A stretch of 64,000 nt of DNA from Methylobacter sp. KS41. Its GTDB lineage: Bacteria > Pseudomonadota > Gammaproteobacteria > Methylococcales > Methylomonadaceae. The position numbers were made by a program, and so were the translations under genes. Below, one piece after another: positions 9,057 to 18,000 of this stretch. Position 1 is the stretch's first letter. The number at the start of each line of letters is the position of its first letter. The notes below the pieces were generated by a model, which saw nothing but the letters and a program-made list of their open reading frames with translations, was not told the origin of the DNA and ran no database searches. The stretch lies in assembly GCA_002862125.1 (NCBI GenBank), contig PHSP01000003.1:1612001-1676000 (forward strand). The letters run 5' to 3'.

Positions 9057-9452
9057 ATGTCTATGCGTTTAAAAGAAAGATTTGACCAGTGGAAGAAAGG
9101 CAAATTTGTACCTAATAATTTTGATGGTTATAAGGATGATCAAAAGACTTTAGGCGGAATGGGGATAATACGTGATGGTAAATATGTTCAACCAAAAACA
9201 GTCTTATTGACTAATAGTATTCTGAAATTCGCCAAGAGAAACTGGGATAAAATAATTTTATCAACTTGCGCGATTATTACCGCTGCTGTCGCTATCTACG
9301 CAATGAAGTCTGGTCAACCTACGAAAGATGCGATTCTTCCACCTACAGTTAACAAGGAGCATACAGATAACAAATCCGTTGAGCCAGGAAAAAATAACCA
9401 TAAAACCATTCCACACCATATCGCACCCAAGCCAAAAGAAAGCGTGACTTGA
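9057..9452 (+). CDS. Hypothetical single-pass membrane protein
   Basis: This 131-residue protein has one clear membrane segment at about residues 64-84 (WDKIILSTCAIITAAVAIYAM). A basic N-terminal part (KERFDQWKKGKF) lies before it, and a Pro/Lys/His/Asn-rich tail follows. The positive-inside rule puts the N-terminus in the cytoplasm and the tail in the periplasm. No family is recognised. It ends the run of small genes around the IS1595-family transposase. Confidence 0.6.
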   Translation: MSMRLKERFDQWKKGKFVPNNFDGYKDDQKTLGGMGIIRDGKYVQPKTVLLTNSILKFAKRNWDKIILSTCAIITAAVAIYAMKSGQPTKDAILPPTVNKEHTDNKSVEPGKNNHKTIPHHIAPKPKESVT

Positions 9453-9978
9453 TGATACACGCTGATCATGATGGGTCCGATTAGATTTTCCGACCTTGTG
9501 CAACTGCTACATAATACCGTAATTTTTCATAATTGCGGAATATCAATAACGGCATAGATAATTCAAGGTAATCCGCCAAGCCGCCTAATTGATTTGAAAC
9601 TGCTTGGACTGAATTTAAAAGAGTTTGCTAATTTGTGAATTAAAAAGTTTAATATCAGCCAAGGAATATGCAAAGTTTCTGCCGGATTGATAAAAGCAGC
9701 GTTTATTAAAAGACTTAATTGACGTTATAGCATGATGTTCCATGTAGAATTGAGTTTTGTAGAATATCCGGGCGCTCAGTTTTGCCACGGAGAGACATGT
9801 CATTTTTGCCCATTTGTTGTGGAGGCAGCCGGTGGTTTCAGGATGGAATGGATTTACTTTTACAAGGCTCCAGCAAGCGAAATTGAACGGCAATAGAGAC
9901 GCTGGATTTGTACGCAAATAGATTTTTTCAAATAATGTCCTAAAAATTAATTTATCAAACTTATTACAGGTGATCATG
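9453..9978. other. Intergenic region without a supported gene
   Basis: About 520 bp separate the small membrane protein from hupE. The sequence is AT-rich. The only longer reading frame (minus strand, 9615-9977) has no family resemblance and no good ribosome site, so I do not call it. The region should hold the hupE promoter. AGGTGA at 9968-9973 is the hupE ribosome-binding site. Confidence 0.5.
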
Positions 9979-10560
9979 ATGAAAAGTAGATTAGCAATTT
10001 TGCTGTCGCTGCCAACCCTACTGGCCTACATTCCTACAGCCGGAGCGCATACTATGGGAGCGGAAGGCGCTGGTTTTATAACCGGTCTGGCGCATCCTTT
10101 TTCGGGGCTGGATCATTTGCTGGCAATGATTGCAGTAGGTATTTGGGCGGCGCAACTGGGCGGTAGCGCCGTCTGGCGTTTGCCATTGAGTTTTATAGCG
10201 ATGATGGCTGCCGCTGCGGCAATCAGCGCCAGCGGCTTTAGCTTTCCGGCATTGGAACCATTGATTGCCGGCAGCGTGATGTTGTTGGGGCTTATGGTGG
10301 TTTTCGCTATTCGTTTGCCGGTTAATTTGAGCATATTGCTCGTTGGCCTGTTCGCTGTATTTCATGGTTATGCGCATGGCCTGGAAATACCGCAAGCAGG
10401 CTCGGCGCTCCTGTATGGCAGCGGTTTTGTTCTGGCGACCGCCTTGTTACATTTAGCCGGTATCGGTTTGGGCGGCATTGCTTATCGCCGGTATTTATTA
10501 TCCCGGTTAAGCGGCTCAATAATCACGCTGGCCGGCTTATATCTGGCCATTGCAGTTTAA
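9979..10560 (+). CDS. hupE: HupE/UreJ-family nickel transporter
   Basis: This 193-residue inner-membrane protein has a cleavable signal (KSRLAILLSLPTLLAYIPTAGA), then the family motif HPFSGLDHLLAM and about six hydrophobic segments. HupE/UreJ proteins bring Ni2+ into the cell for NiFe hydrogenase or urease. A second His-rich segment (VFHGYAHGLEIP) is also typical. Several starts are possible (GTG 9970, ATG 9976, ATG 9979). I prefer 9979 because AGGTGA at 9968-9973 is then properly spaced. It lies 28 bp upstream of hypC, so nickel uptake and hydrogenase maturation appear to be one operon. Confidence 0.9.
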   Translation: MKSRLAILLSLPTLLAYIPTAGAHTMGAEGAGFITGLAHPFSGLDHLLAMIAVGIWAAQLGGSAVWRLPLSFIAMMAAAAAISASGFSFPALEPLIAGSVMLLGLMVVFAIRLPVNLSILLVGLFAVFHGYAHGLEIPQAGSALLYGSGFVLATALLHLAGIGLGGIAYRRYLLSRLSGSIITLAGLYLAIAV

Positions 10561-10588
10561 TGACCGCCGTTACTCCGGAGAAAAGCTG

Positions 10589-10825
10589 ATGTGTCTTGCC
10601 GTACCGATGCAAATCACAAAGATTGACGGCTTTAATGCGCATTGCGCCGCCAAGGGCGTCGAGCGGGATGTCAGTCTTTTTCTACTGCAAGATGAAGAAG
10701 TCAAGGCAGGCGATTACCTGTTAATTCATGTCGGTTACGCCATTCAAAAAATAAGCGAAGCGGAAGCGTTTTCAACGTGGGAATTGCTCGATCAAATGCT
10801 GGCCGAGGATGAATTAAGTGCATGA
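10589..10825 (+). CDS. hypC: Hydrogenase assembly chaperone HypC
   Basis: This 78-residue protein has the family start MCLAVPMQI. Cys2, exposed after Met removal, carries the Fe(CN)2CO unit with HypD. The conserved GDYLLIHVGYAIQKI segment follows. It delivers the iron centre to the hydrogenase large subunit in the cytoplasm. The ribosome-binding site CGGAG (10576-10580) and the family start fix the ATG at 10589. It overlaps hypA by 8 bp. hypB, D, E and F are not in the window. Confidence 0.95.
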   Translation: MCLAVPMQITKIDGFNAHCAAKGVERDVSLFLLQDEEVKAGDYLLIHVGYAIQKISEAEAFSTWELLDQMLAEDELSA

Positions 10826-11168
10826 ACTGTCCTTGTGCGACGACCTGCTAGGCCAGATCGTTGCGATTGCCGCGCAACATAATACTCAGTCAGTTGAAAG
10901 CATTACCCTCCAAATTGGCGCTTTATCGGGCATAGAACCCAGTTTGCTTGAAAGCGCCTTTTCCCTGATTAAAGTTGGAACCGTGGCGGAACGGGCTAAT
11001 CTGATTATGCAAACATCACCGGTAATTGTAGTTTGCCGGATGTGCGGCGCCCAGTCCGAGGTAGCCGCCAACCGCCTGCTATGCGATGCGTGCCAAAGTC
11101 ATGAAACGGACTTGTTATGCGGTGATGAGCTTATATTAGCCAGCGTCGCGCTCAATTGCGCGGATTAG
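10818..11168 (+). CDS. hypA: Hydrogenase nickel-insertion protein HypA
   Basis: This 116-residue protein starts with a GTG at 10818, giving MHELSLCDDLL. His2 is the nickel ligand of HypA. The structural zinc site is complete: Cys73 and Cys76 (CRMC), Cys89 and Cys92 (CDAC). It hands Ni2+ to the hydrogenase large subunit, usually with the GTPase HypB. The start overlaps the hypC stop, so the genes are translationally coupled. hypA is the last gene of a three-gene hupE-hypC-hypA unit. The usual partners must be elsewhere in the genome or absent. Confidence 0.94.
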   Translation: MHELSLCDDLLGQIVAIAAQHNTQSVESITLQIGALSGIEPSLLESAFSLIKVGTVAERANLIMQTSPVIVVCRMCGAQSEVAANRLLCDACQSHETDLLCGDELILASVALNCAD

Positions 11169-11339
11169 TTGAAAAAGGAATTCGGGTCTGGCTATCCGTG
11201 TTTCCAGAGCAAGATCGGTATTTAACCTTATCAAGATTGCTAATATGACTTTTATTTAGGCGCTTACCAGTTTTTGTGGCGTTGTGGTTAGCAACGCGCC
11301 CGCTAGCTTATAATACTTCCATTTTATCCGGCTGTTTTG

Positions 11340-14300
11340 ATGTCCTTTCCCGATCTAATTAAACATCTCGTTCAACAGCTACCGCTTTGTCTCAATCAGG
11401 ACAGACATATATTAAAAAGGCAGCTGGACCGGTTGCGGAGTGAAGTTCAGAAAGGCAAAAGCCCGCTGGAGCAACTCAACGCTTTGTCCAACCGTATTGA
11501 GAAATCTGTCTCGGCAAGAAACCAGCGACTGGCCAGCATTCCCCCCCTGAATTTTCCTGATTTGCCAGTTACCGGTAAAAAGGATGAAATCGCCGCCCTG
11601 ATACTGAAACATCAGGTGGTGATTGTTTGCGGCGAAACGGGTTCCGGTAAAACCACGCAGCTGCCCAAGATTTGTTTGTCTGCCGGGCTTGGGGCGGCGG
11701 GCTTTATCGGTCATACGCAGCCCAGACGAATCGCCGCGCGCACGGTTGCCGATCGTATCGCCGAAGAACTCGGTGAGCCGATCGGCAAGTCGGTGGGCTA
11801 TAAAATCCGTTTTAATGACAGGACGCACTCGGAGTCGTTGGTTAAATTAATGACCGACGGTATTTTACTGGCGGAATCGCAAAATGATCCTTACTTAAGT
11901 CAATACGATACGATCATTATTGATGAGGCGCACGAACGCAGTTTAAACATCGATTTTCTGTTGGGCTACTTGAAGTGGCTGTTGCCAAAACGGCCCGATT
12001 TAAAGGTGATCATTACTTCGGCAACCATTGATCCGGATCGGTTTTCCAGGCATTTTAATAATGCGCCGGTTATTGAAGTGTCCGGGCGGACTTATCCGGT
12101 TGATATACGCTACCGGCCCATTGAGCAGAAAGAAGAGGAGGAGGGCGACGATACCAGCGATGACTTACAAAATGCGATACTAGATGCGGTCGATGAGCTG
12201 TACCGGGACTTGCGCGGTGATATACTGATCTTTCTCAGCGGTGAACGGGAAATCAGGGAAACTACGGACTCCTTGAAAAAACACCATCCGACGCAATATG
12301 AAATTCTGCCGCTGTATTCAAAACTTAGTGTCAGCGAACAGGAGCGGGTTTTCAAGCCCAAAGGTGGAAAAATACGCATCGTGCTGGCAACCAACGTCGC
12401 GGAAACGTCTTTAACCGTTCCTGGCATACGCTGTGTAATCGATACGGGTCATGCGCGTATCAGCCGCTACAGTCATCGCAGCAAAATCCAGCGTCTGCCG
12501 ATTGAGCGCATTTCGCAATCCAGCGCGAATCAAAGGGCAGGGCGCTGCGGCCGGGTTGCCGAAGGCATTTGCATCCGGCTGTATTCGCATGATGATTACC
12601 TGTCCAGACCGGAATTTACCGAGCCGGAAATCATGCGTACGAATCTGTCCGCCGTCATACTACAGATGACATCCTTAAATCTGGGCGACATTGAAAAATT
12701 CCCGTTTCTGGAGCCGCCGGAAGATAAAATGATCCGGGATGGTAAAAATCTCTTGCATGAAGTCAACGCGCTGGATAAATCGGGCAAGCTGACCGAAGTG
12801 GGCAAACAGCTGGCCAAATTCCCGGCTGACCCAAAGCTTGCCAGGATGTTGATTGCCGCCGCGCATGAGCATTGCCTGACCGAAGCCGCCATTATTGTGT
12901 CAGCGTTAAGCGTACAGGATCCGCGCGAAAAACCCGCCGATAAAATGCAGCAGGCCGATGCCAAACATGCGGCTTTTCGGCATCCTGAATCCGATTTTTT
13001 AACGCTGTTAAATATCTGGAACACTTTCGAAGAGCAGAAAAAACACCTATCCAATAATAAGTTGCGAAAATATTGCACCGGCAATTTCCTTTCTTATTTG
13101 CGGATGCGCGAGTGGTTCGATATCCACGCTCAGATCATGCAGGTGATTAAAGGCGATTTAAAACTGCACCCGAACACCGACGATGCTGATTATCAAAAAA
13201 TCCATCGTGCGCTGTTGCCGGGTCTGCTCTCCAATATCGGCTTCCGGCATGAGCAATACGAGTATCTCGGAGCACGGGGACTGAAGTTCTTCATCTTCCC
13301 CGGTTCCGGCCTGCATAAGCTCAAACCCAAGTGGATTATGGCGGCCGAACAAGTTGAAACCAGCAAGGTTTATGCGCGCAATGTCGCCAGAATTGAACCG
13401 GAATGGATAGAACAATGCGCCGGGCATCTGGTCAAGCACAACTATTACGATCCGCATTGGGAAAAGAAAAGCGCTAGAAGCATGGTTTCTGAGCGCACCT
13501 TGCTGTATGGCTTGACGCTGCAAGCCGGGCGCAAGATTCCCTATGACCATGTTGATCCCAAAGCCGCCCGGGAGATTTTTATCCGCTCGGCTCTGGTCGA
13601 TCATGAATATCACAGTAATGCGCCGTTTTATGTAGCGAACCAGAAATTGCTGGAAGAAGTGGGCATGATCCAGCACAAAGGCCGCCGGGTCGATCTGGTC
13701 GAGGACGAGCAATGGCTCTACCAGTTCTACGATAATAAATTGCCGCCCGAAATTGTCAGCGGCGTTACGCTGGATACCTGGCGCAAAACAGCGGAACGCG
13801 CCAATCCAAAAATCCTGTTTTTAACCAAAGAGGATCTGACGCGTGAACAGAAAGAAGATTATGTCAATGAATGGGATTTCCCGGACACATTCCCACGCGA
13901 GAGCATGGGAACGAGAGGCAACCTGACCATTCCGCTGCAATACCGCTTTGAACCGGGTCACGATGAGGACGGCGTGACGGCGATAATTCCCGTGCATCAA
14001 TTAAATCAGTTGTCTCAAGCCCCTTTTGACTGGCTGGTGCCCGGACTGCTTGAGGAAAAATGTATTGCCTTGGTTAAATCCCTGCCCAAGCAGATAAGGA
14101 AACATTTTGTACCTGTGCCCGAAACAATCAAAAAGTGTCTTGAAATCGAACCGGATTTTAAAGGCGCGTTGCAGGAATGGCTGGGTAATCGTCTGCGTAA
14201 ATTGACCGGCGAAGCAATTCCATTGAATGCCTGGAATTTGGAAGGTTTGCCTGATCACTTGAAAATGAATTTCAGAGTCATTGATGAGCAAGGTAAGCTG

Positions 14301-15275
14301 CTAGATTACGGCAGGGACTTAAAAAAATTACAGCTTAAATATACCGCAAAAGCCGAGAACAGCTTTGATCAAATAGCCGCTGATGAATTGAATTATACCG
14401 GTTGCATTCAATGGGCATTTGATGATATTCCGGAGACCTACGAATTTATCCAGAACGGACGCGCCTTTATTGGTTTTCCGGCAATCATTGATGAAGGCGA
14501 TGCAGTTGGCGTGCGTATTTTTGACACCAGTCAGAAAGCAGCGCAGCAGCATCAAGCAGGATTAATGCGTTTGTTTCAGTTGCAGCTACGCAAGGAATGC
14601 ACTTATATCGCCAAAAATATGCCGCAGTCAGCGGCCGCTGAATTAGCCTACAATCGTTTGCCGAAGCATCCTATTCTTTCCGCTGTTTCCGGCGGGAACC
14701 TGAGTGCAAGCGCATCCTATAAAGAAGATTTGCTGAATCTAATTCTGTACGGCGTGTTTGTCGAGGGAAGGACCCTGCGCAGTCAACAGGCGTTTGAGCA
14801 AAGTTTGCAGCAAAACAAATCAGGACTGGTTTGCGCCGCCAATGAGGCGGGGAAAATAGCTTTGGAAATCATGGAGCTTTATGGCGCGGTCAAAACACAG
14901 TTGAAACGCCTCAATGCCAACGATCCGCTGGCGAAAGATATCAATGAGCAGTTGAACCTGCTCATTTATGCGGGTTTTATCCGTAATACTCCGTTCCAAC
15001 AGCTTAAAGCCATTCCCCGTTATCTGAAGGCAATCCAATATCGTCTTGATAAATATGATATTAATCCTCAAAAATTCCAGGAAATCAGCCGTTATTCAAC
15101 ACGTTTCTGGAAGGATATCGAGAACAAAATAAAAAAAGACATTGTTATTCCGGAACAAGACCCGTTCCGTTGGGCAATTGAAGAACTCAGGGTGTCGTTG
15201 TTTGCCCAGCAACTTAAAACCGCATACCCAATTTCTACAAAACGGATGGATAAAGCCTGGGATGAGCGCGGGTAA
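11340..15275 (+). CDS. hrpA: ATP-dependent RNA helicase HrpA
   Basis: This 1,311-residue DEAH-box helicase has Walker A GETGSGKTTQ, the Ia segment TQPRRIAARTVADRI, the DEAH box (IIIDEAHERSLN), SAT (ITSATIDPDRF) and motif VI (SANQRAGRCGR). The helicase-associated domains and a very long HrpA-specific C-terminus (DUF3418) follow. HrpA helps clear stalled ribosomes and remodels mRNA in E. coli. The length equals that of the E. coli protein. The ATG at 11340 is preferred over the adjacent TTG at 11337. A TATAAT at 11309-11314 lies 26 bp before it and may be the -10 element, though no good -35 is placed. A hairpin terminator follows the stop. Confidence 0.95.
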   Translation: MSFPDLIKHLVQQLPLCLNQDRHILKRQLDRLRSEVQKGKSPLEQLNALSNRIEKSVSARNQRLASIPPLNFPDLPVTGKKDEIAALILKHQVVIVCGETGSGKTTQLPKICLSAGLGAAGFIGHTQPRRIAARTVADRIAEELGEPIGKSVGYKIRFNDRTHSESLVKLMTDGILLAESQNDPYLSQYDTIIIDEAHERSLNIDFLLGYLKWLLPKRPDLKVIITSATIDPDRFSRHFNNAPVIEVSGRTYPVDIRYRPIEQKEEEEGDDTSDDLQNAILDAVDELYRDLRGDILIFLSGEREIRETTDSLKKHHPTQYEILPLYSKLSVSEQERVFKPKGGKIRIVLATNVAETSLTVPGIRCVIDTGHARISRYSHRSKIQRLPIERISQSSANQRAGRCGRVAEGICIRLYSHDDYLSRPEFTEPEIMRTNLSAVILQMTSLNLGDIEKFPFLEPPEDKMIRDGKNLLHEVNALDKSGKLTEVGKQLAKFPADPKLARMLIAAAHEHCLTEAAIIVSALSVQDPREKPADKMQQADAKHAAFRHPESDFLTLLNIWNTFEEQKKHLSNNKLRKYCTGNFLSYLRMREWFDIHAQIMQVIKGDLKLHPNTDDADYQKIHRALLPGLLSNIGFRHEQYEYLGARGLKFFIFPGSGLHKLKPKWIMAAEQVETSKVYARNVARIEPEWIEQCAGHLVKHNYYDPHWEKKSARSMVSERTLLYGLTLQAGRKIPYDHVDPKAAREIFIRSALVDHEYHSNAPFYVANQKLLEEVGMIQHKGRRVDLVEDEQWLYQFYDNKLPPEIVSGVTLDTWRKTAERANPKILFLTKEDLTREQKEDYVNEWDFPDTFPRESMGTRGNLTIPLQYRFEPGHDEDGVTAIIPVHQLNQLSQAPFDWLVPGLLEEKCIALVKSLPKQIRKHFVPVPETIKKCLEIEPDFKGALQEWLGNRLRKLTGEAIPLNAWNLEGLPDHLKMNFRVIDEQGKLLDYGRDLKKLQLKYTAKAENSFDQIAADELNYTGCIQWAFDDIPETYEFIQNGRAFIGFPAIIDEGDAVGVRIFDTSQKAAQQHQAGLMRLFQLQLRKECTYIAKNMPQSAAAELAYNRLPKHPILSAVSGGNLSASASYKEDLLNLILYGVFVEGRTLRSQQAFEQSLQQNKSGLVCAANEAGKIALEIMELYGAVKTQLKRLNANDPLAKDINEQLNLLIYAGFIRNTPFQQLKAIPRYLKAIQYRLDKYDINPQKFQEISRYSTRFWKDIENKIKKDIVIPEQDPFRWAIEELRVSLFAQQLKTAYPISTKRMDKAWDERG

Positions 15276-15292
15276 GGGGAGGCCGGTAGTTT

Positions 15293-15318
15293 AAATTATC
15301 ATGCTTGATAATTTTTTT
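15293..15318 (+). terminator. Probable rho-independent terminator of hrpA
   Basis: A 9-bp AT-rich stem (AAATTATCA / TGATAATTT) with a TGCT loop is followed by a run of seven T that begins within the stem's 3' arm, 18 bp after the hrpA stop. The stem is weak in GC, so termination may be partial. Confidence 0.6.
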
Positions 15319-15529
15319 ACACAGTAAAAATCAATAAGCCGGAATTGTTTTCTTTTGAGCTGCTGCAAACCAGAAGTTGTCTTTATAAAAAATCATAACA
15401 TATTGATAGTTAAAACTAATATTAGTTTGTCGTGTTTTTATACAATTTAACAAAAAAACAATAAAATCCGCAGTTAAGAGCCGGATATAACAGTCTGTGC
15501 ACAAAGTTATCCACAGATTTTGTGGGTAA
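15315..15529. promoter_or_regulatory. Cluster of DnaA-box-like 9-mers
   Basis: The hrpA-lipoprotein spacer (15276-15666, 390 bp, no gene) contains a perfect DnaA box TTATCCACA at 15507-15515. An inverted near-box (TGTGGGTAA, complement TTACCCACA) lies at 15521-15529, five bases away, and TTTTACACA lies at 15315-15323. The two central boxes form an inverted repeat. The DNA between the outer boxes is very AT-rich. This pattern may be a DnaA-titration or regulatory site. It is not near dnaA or gidA, so a chromosomal origin is less likely. Confidence 0.45.
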
Positions 15530-15666
15530 CTTGGGAACAGCTTATCTTACTTGGAAAGTCCATATTTTTTCTTGACCTATAACTGGATTTAATGCTTATG
15601 AAAGCTTTTGTTGCAGAACCATCGAAGCTTGAAAAGCATCCACGCCCTTACTGATTTGAGATGATT

Positions 15667-16314
15667 TTAGTTGTCTTTCCTCGGTTGGGTTGGCAGTTTT
15701 TTCTCGCCAGAGAAGTTGACGGCAGACTGAACACGGTTGCCCGCCATGACCCGGTTAACAGACAATCCGGCCAGCCAAGCCTGAATCCGGTCAGCCGCTT
15801 TCCTGGCCAAACTCGCGAAACCGCTTACTGCGCCTGCCGCATCCGGCGTTGCAGTGGGTTGTTCCAGATAAAATTCCTGTGAATAGACTTTCTTATCAGG
15901 GCCGCCGGAATAAGCTTCCGCATTAAAACGCAATATTACGCGAGCCCGGCCGGGGGCATCGAATTGCTGTTCAAAATCTTGCAGTTGGATGACTAACGAG
16001 TAATTCCGGATCTTCCCGCTGGAAATCAATAACTGCTCAAACAATTCCGGGGGCGGCGCAACCCAGAGATCCAGGGTATAAAAACCCACACGGGTTGGAG
16101 ACGAATAAAGCAGCCGGTAGCGTATACGATTTTCCCAGAACCAGGTTGGCGAATCCACGTTAATTACTGGAATTTTTTCCTGCTTGCTGTTATCCGGGGA
16201 AATCGAGGCAGGCGAGCCAAAGTCATGCAGCGCAGGCTGTTTGGCTGAAATGCCGCAACCTGTGCCGGACAATAGCGTAAGAAAAAAAAGCAAGCCGGAT
16301 AAACAATATCTCAT
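15667..16314 (-). CDS. ABC-transport auxiliary lipoprotein (PqiC/DUF330-like)
   Basis: This 215-residue protein has a lipoprotein signal (LSGLLFFLTLLSGTGC, Cys20). Its body has the pattern of the ABC-type transport auxiliary component: RYRLLYSSPTRVGFYTLDLW, IQLQDFEQQFDAPGRARVI and a C-terminal SLARKAADRIQAWL helix. Such lipoproteins sit in the outer membrane facing the periplasm and work with MCE transporters, as PqiC does with PqiB. The start overlaps the stop of the MCE gene by 4 bp, so it is the last gene of a four-gene operon. Its C-terminal tail is basic and disordered. Confidence 0.8.
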   Translation of the reverse strand: MRYCLSGLLFFLTLLSGTGCGISAKQPALHDFGSPASISPDNSKQEKIPVINVDSPTWFWENRIRYRLLYSSPTRVGFYTLDLWVAPPPELFEQLLISSGKIRNYSLVIQLQDFEQQFDAPGRARVILRFNAEAYSGGPDKKVYSQEFYLEQPTATPDAAGAVSGFASLARKAADRIQAWLAGLSVNRVMAGNRVQSAVNFSGEKKLPTQPRKDN

Positions 16315-17225
16315 TTTGGTTCCTCATAGCCCGGCTCGCCAGGCCCGGCATTGTGTTGATCAGGCCCAAACAGCAATGATTGCGGATTATTATCCAGCAT
16401 CGTGGCGGTTCTTTTCACTTGCTGAGATGTCGAGTGCAATTCGGTGAGCAATTTGTCAAATTTCGGCAATGTTTGTTGCATCAATAGAACAGCGGCGGCA
16501 TCGCTGGTATCAATAAGATTGCCGGTTTTGATACCGAGTCCGTGCACATCTTTGGTTAGCCTCTGTAAATCGAGAGTTAAATCATTGATATGAGCAAGGG
16601 TTTTTTGCGTGTCGTTGGTTAATGCGGGTATTCCAGTCAGCGCCTTATCAATACTCTTCTCTAAACCGGAAATCTTGCCGGTCAAGATTTCCAAATTACT
16701 TAGAATACTGCCAATATTCTTTGTGTTTTCATCATTTAACAACGAACTAAGCCGCACCATTAAATGATCAGCTTTATGCAAAAGTTCTTCGCCTGAATTC
16801 ATCAACTTATCGGTCAACGACGGCACCAGCGGGATACGTAGCAATGGATTGTCTCCAGGAGGTAAAACAGCGGGTATATTACCGGAATCCTCTAATTGAA
16901 TCTGGGTTAGACCCGTTACACCTTTTAAACGTAACGTGGCATAAACCCCTTTGGTAAATACGATATTTTTATCAACTTCAATTGGTATCAGAATAATGCC
17001 GCTGTCTTTGGGGTCAAACAGAATTTTGATCACTTTTCCTACGGCAATGCCCCGGTAAAAAACAGTTGATTCAGGATTAAGTCCGGAAACGGAATGCCGG
17101 GTTGAAATGACATAAATATTGCGCTCGCGCTCGAAATGCCCAATCCAGTAGATAAGCGCAGTCACCGCCGCCACAAAAATTATTAAAAAAAGGCCGGTGA
17201 TCAGCGCGTGCTTATCTCTACCCAT
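16311..17225 (-). CDS. MlaD-like MCE-domain lipid-binding protein
   Basis: This 304-residue protein has one N-terminal membrane anchor (HALITGLFLIIFVAAVTALI). A single MCE domain follows (STRHSVSGLNPESTVFYRGIAVGKV, residues about 40-130), then a long helical C-terminus with repeated Leu/Ile heptads. It forms the periplasmic substrate-binding ring of an Mla-type phospholipid transporter. I place the start at the ATG at 17225 because GAGG lies about seven bases upstream; it overlaps the ATPase gene by 8 bp. In-frame ATG codons upstream lie inside the ATPase gene. The long C-terminal helix resembles PqiB/YebT-family tails more than E. coli MlaD. Confidence 0.88.
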   Translation of the reverse strand: MGRDKHALITGLFLIIFVAAVTALIYWIGHFERERNIYVISTRHSVSGLNPESTVFYRGIAVGKVIKILFDPKDSGIILIPIEVDKNIVFTKGVYATLRLKGVTGLTQIQLEDSGNIPAVLPPGDNPLLRIPLVPSLTDKLMNSGEELLHKADHLMVRLSSLLNDENTKNIGSILSNLEILTGKISGLEKSIDKALTGIPALTNDTQKTLAHINDLTLDLQRLTKDVHGLGIKTGNLIDTSDAAAVLLMQQTLPKFDKLLTELHSTSQQVKRTATMLDNNPQSLLFGPDQHNAGPGEPGYEEPK

Positions 17226-18000
17226 GAGTAGCCTCATGATAGTGAAATACCCGCTGCGCGCGTTTATTATAAAAAAACTTTTCAATAAAAGGATGCTTGC
17301 AGTTCAGGACCGAATCCAGCGATCCAAAAGCAACCAGTTGGTTATCCGCAAGCACGGCTACCTTGGTGCATAAATCTTTCAGAATATCCAAATCATGGGT
17401 AACCATAAATACCGTAAAATTAAGAGCTTGATGAAGTTCGCATAACAGACTGACAAAATCCTCGCTCGAAATAGGATCCAAGCCGGAGGTTGGCTCGTCG
17501 AGCAGCAACAGCCCCGGCTCCAGAACCATCGTGCGGGCAAGGGCAACCCGTTTGATCATTCCGCCGGAAAGATCCGCCGGTTTTAACCAGGCATCATGGT
17601 TAGATAAACCTACCATTGACAGTTTCATAAATACTATCCGCTTAATTAATTCTTCATCATGAAAACCAATTTCTCGAAGGGGAAAGGCAATATTATCAAA
17701 TACATTCAGCACGCTGAACAATGCGCCCTTCTGAAATAGGACTCCGCACTTATTACGCAGATGTTGCAAGCGTTCGTCTGAAATGTTTTTCAAGGATTGT
17801 CCCAACGCGTAAACTTCACCTTGACTGGGTATTTGCAAACCAATAATTTCACGCAGCATGGTGGTTTTGCCACAACCTGAAGCGCCAACTACCCCCAATA
17901 TCTCGCCATATTCCAGGTTTAGATTGATATCCTGATGCACAACTTTATCGCCGAAGCTTGTGAAGATATGTTCAAAACGTATCGCATAAGGATCTGTCAT
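17218..18000 (-). CDS. MlaF-like ABC transporter ATP-binding protein
   Basis: This 260-residue ATPase has Walker A GASGCGKTTML, the Q-loop region CGVLFQKGALFS, the signature LSGGMIKRVALART, Walker B LLLLDEPTSGLDP and the switch His in MVTHDLD. The LSGGM signature and the sequence around it are typical of MlaF, which powers phospholipid movement between inner and outer membranes. The gene overlaps the permease by ATGA (17997-18000) and the MCE gene by 8 bp, so all are tightly coupled. Confidence 0.92.
   Translation of the reverse strand: MTDPYAIRFEHIFTSFGDKVVHQDINLNLEYGEILGVVGASGCGKTTMLREIIGLQIPSQGEVYALGQSLKNISDERLQHLRNKCGVLFQKGALFSVLNVFDNIAFPLREIGFHDEELIKRIVFMKLSMVGLSNHDAWLKPADLSGGMIKRVALARTMVLEPGLLLLDEPTSGLDPISSEDFVSLLCELHQALNFTVFMVTHDLDILKDLCTKVAVLADNQLVAFGSLDSVLNCKHPFIEKFFYNKRAQRVFHYHEATHG

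Noticed and set aside
9615-9977. Minus-strand 120-codon frame in the spacer before hupE
   Set aside because: Its composition is unlike a protein, no ribosome site is seen, and it occupies the expected hupE promoter region.
15276-15666. Chromosomal origin of replication
   Set aside because: Only three DnaA-like boxes, no dnaA, gidA or parAB nearby. A DnaA-binding site is the most that can be said.
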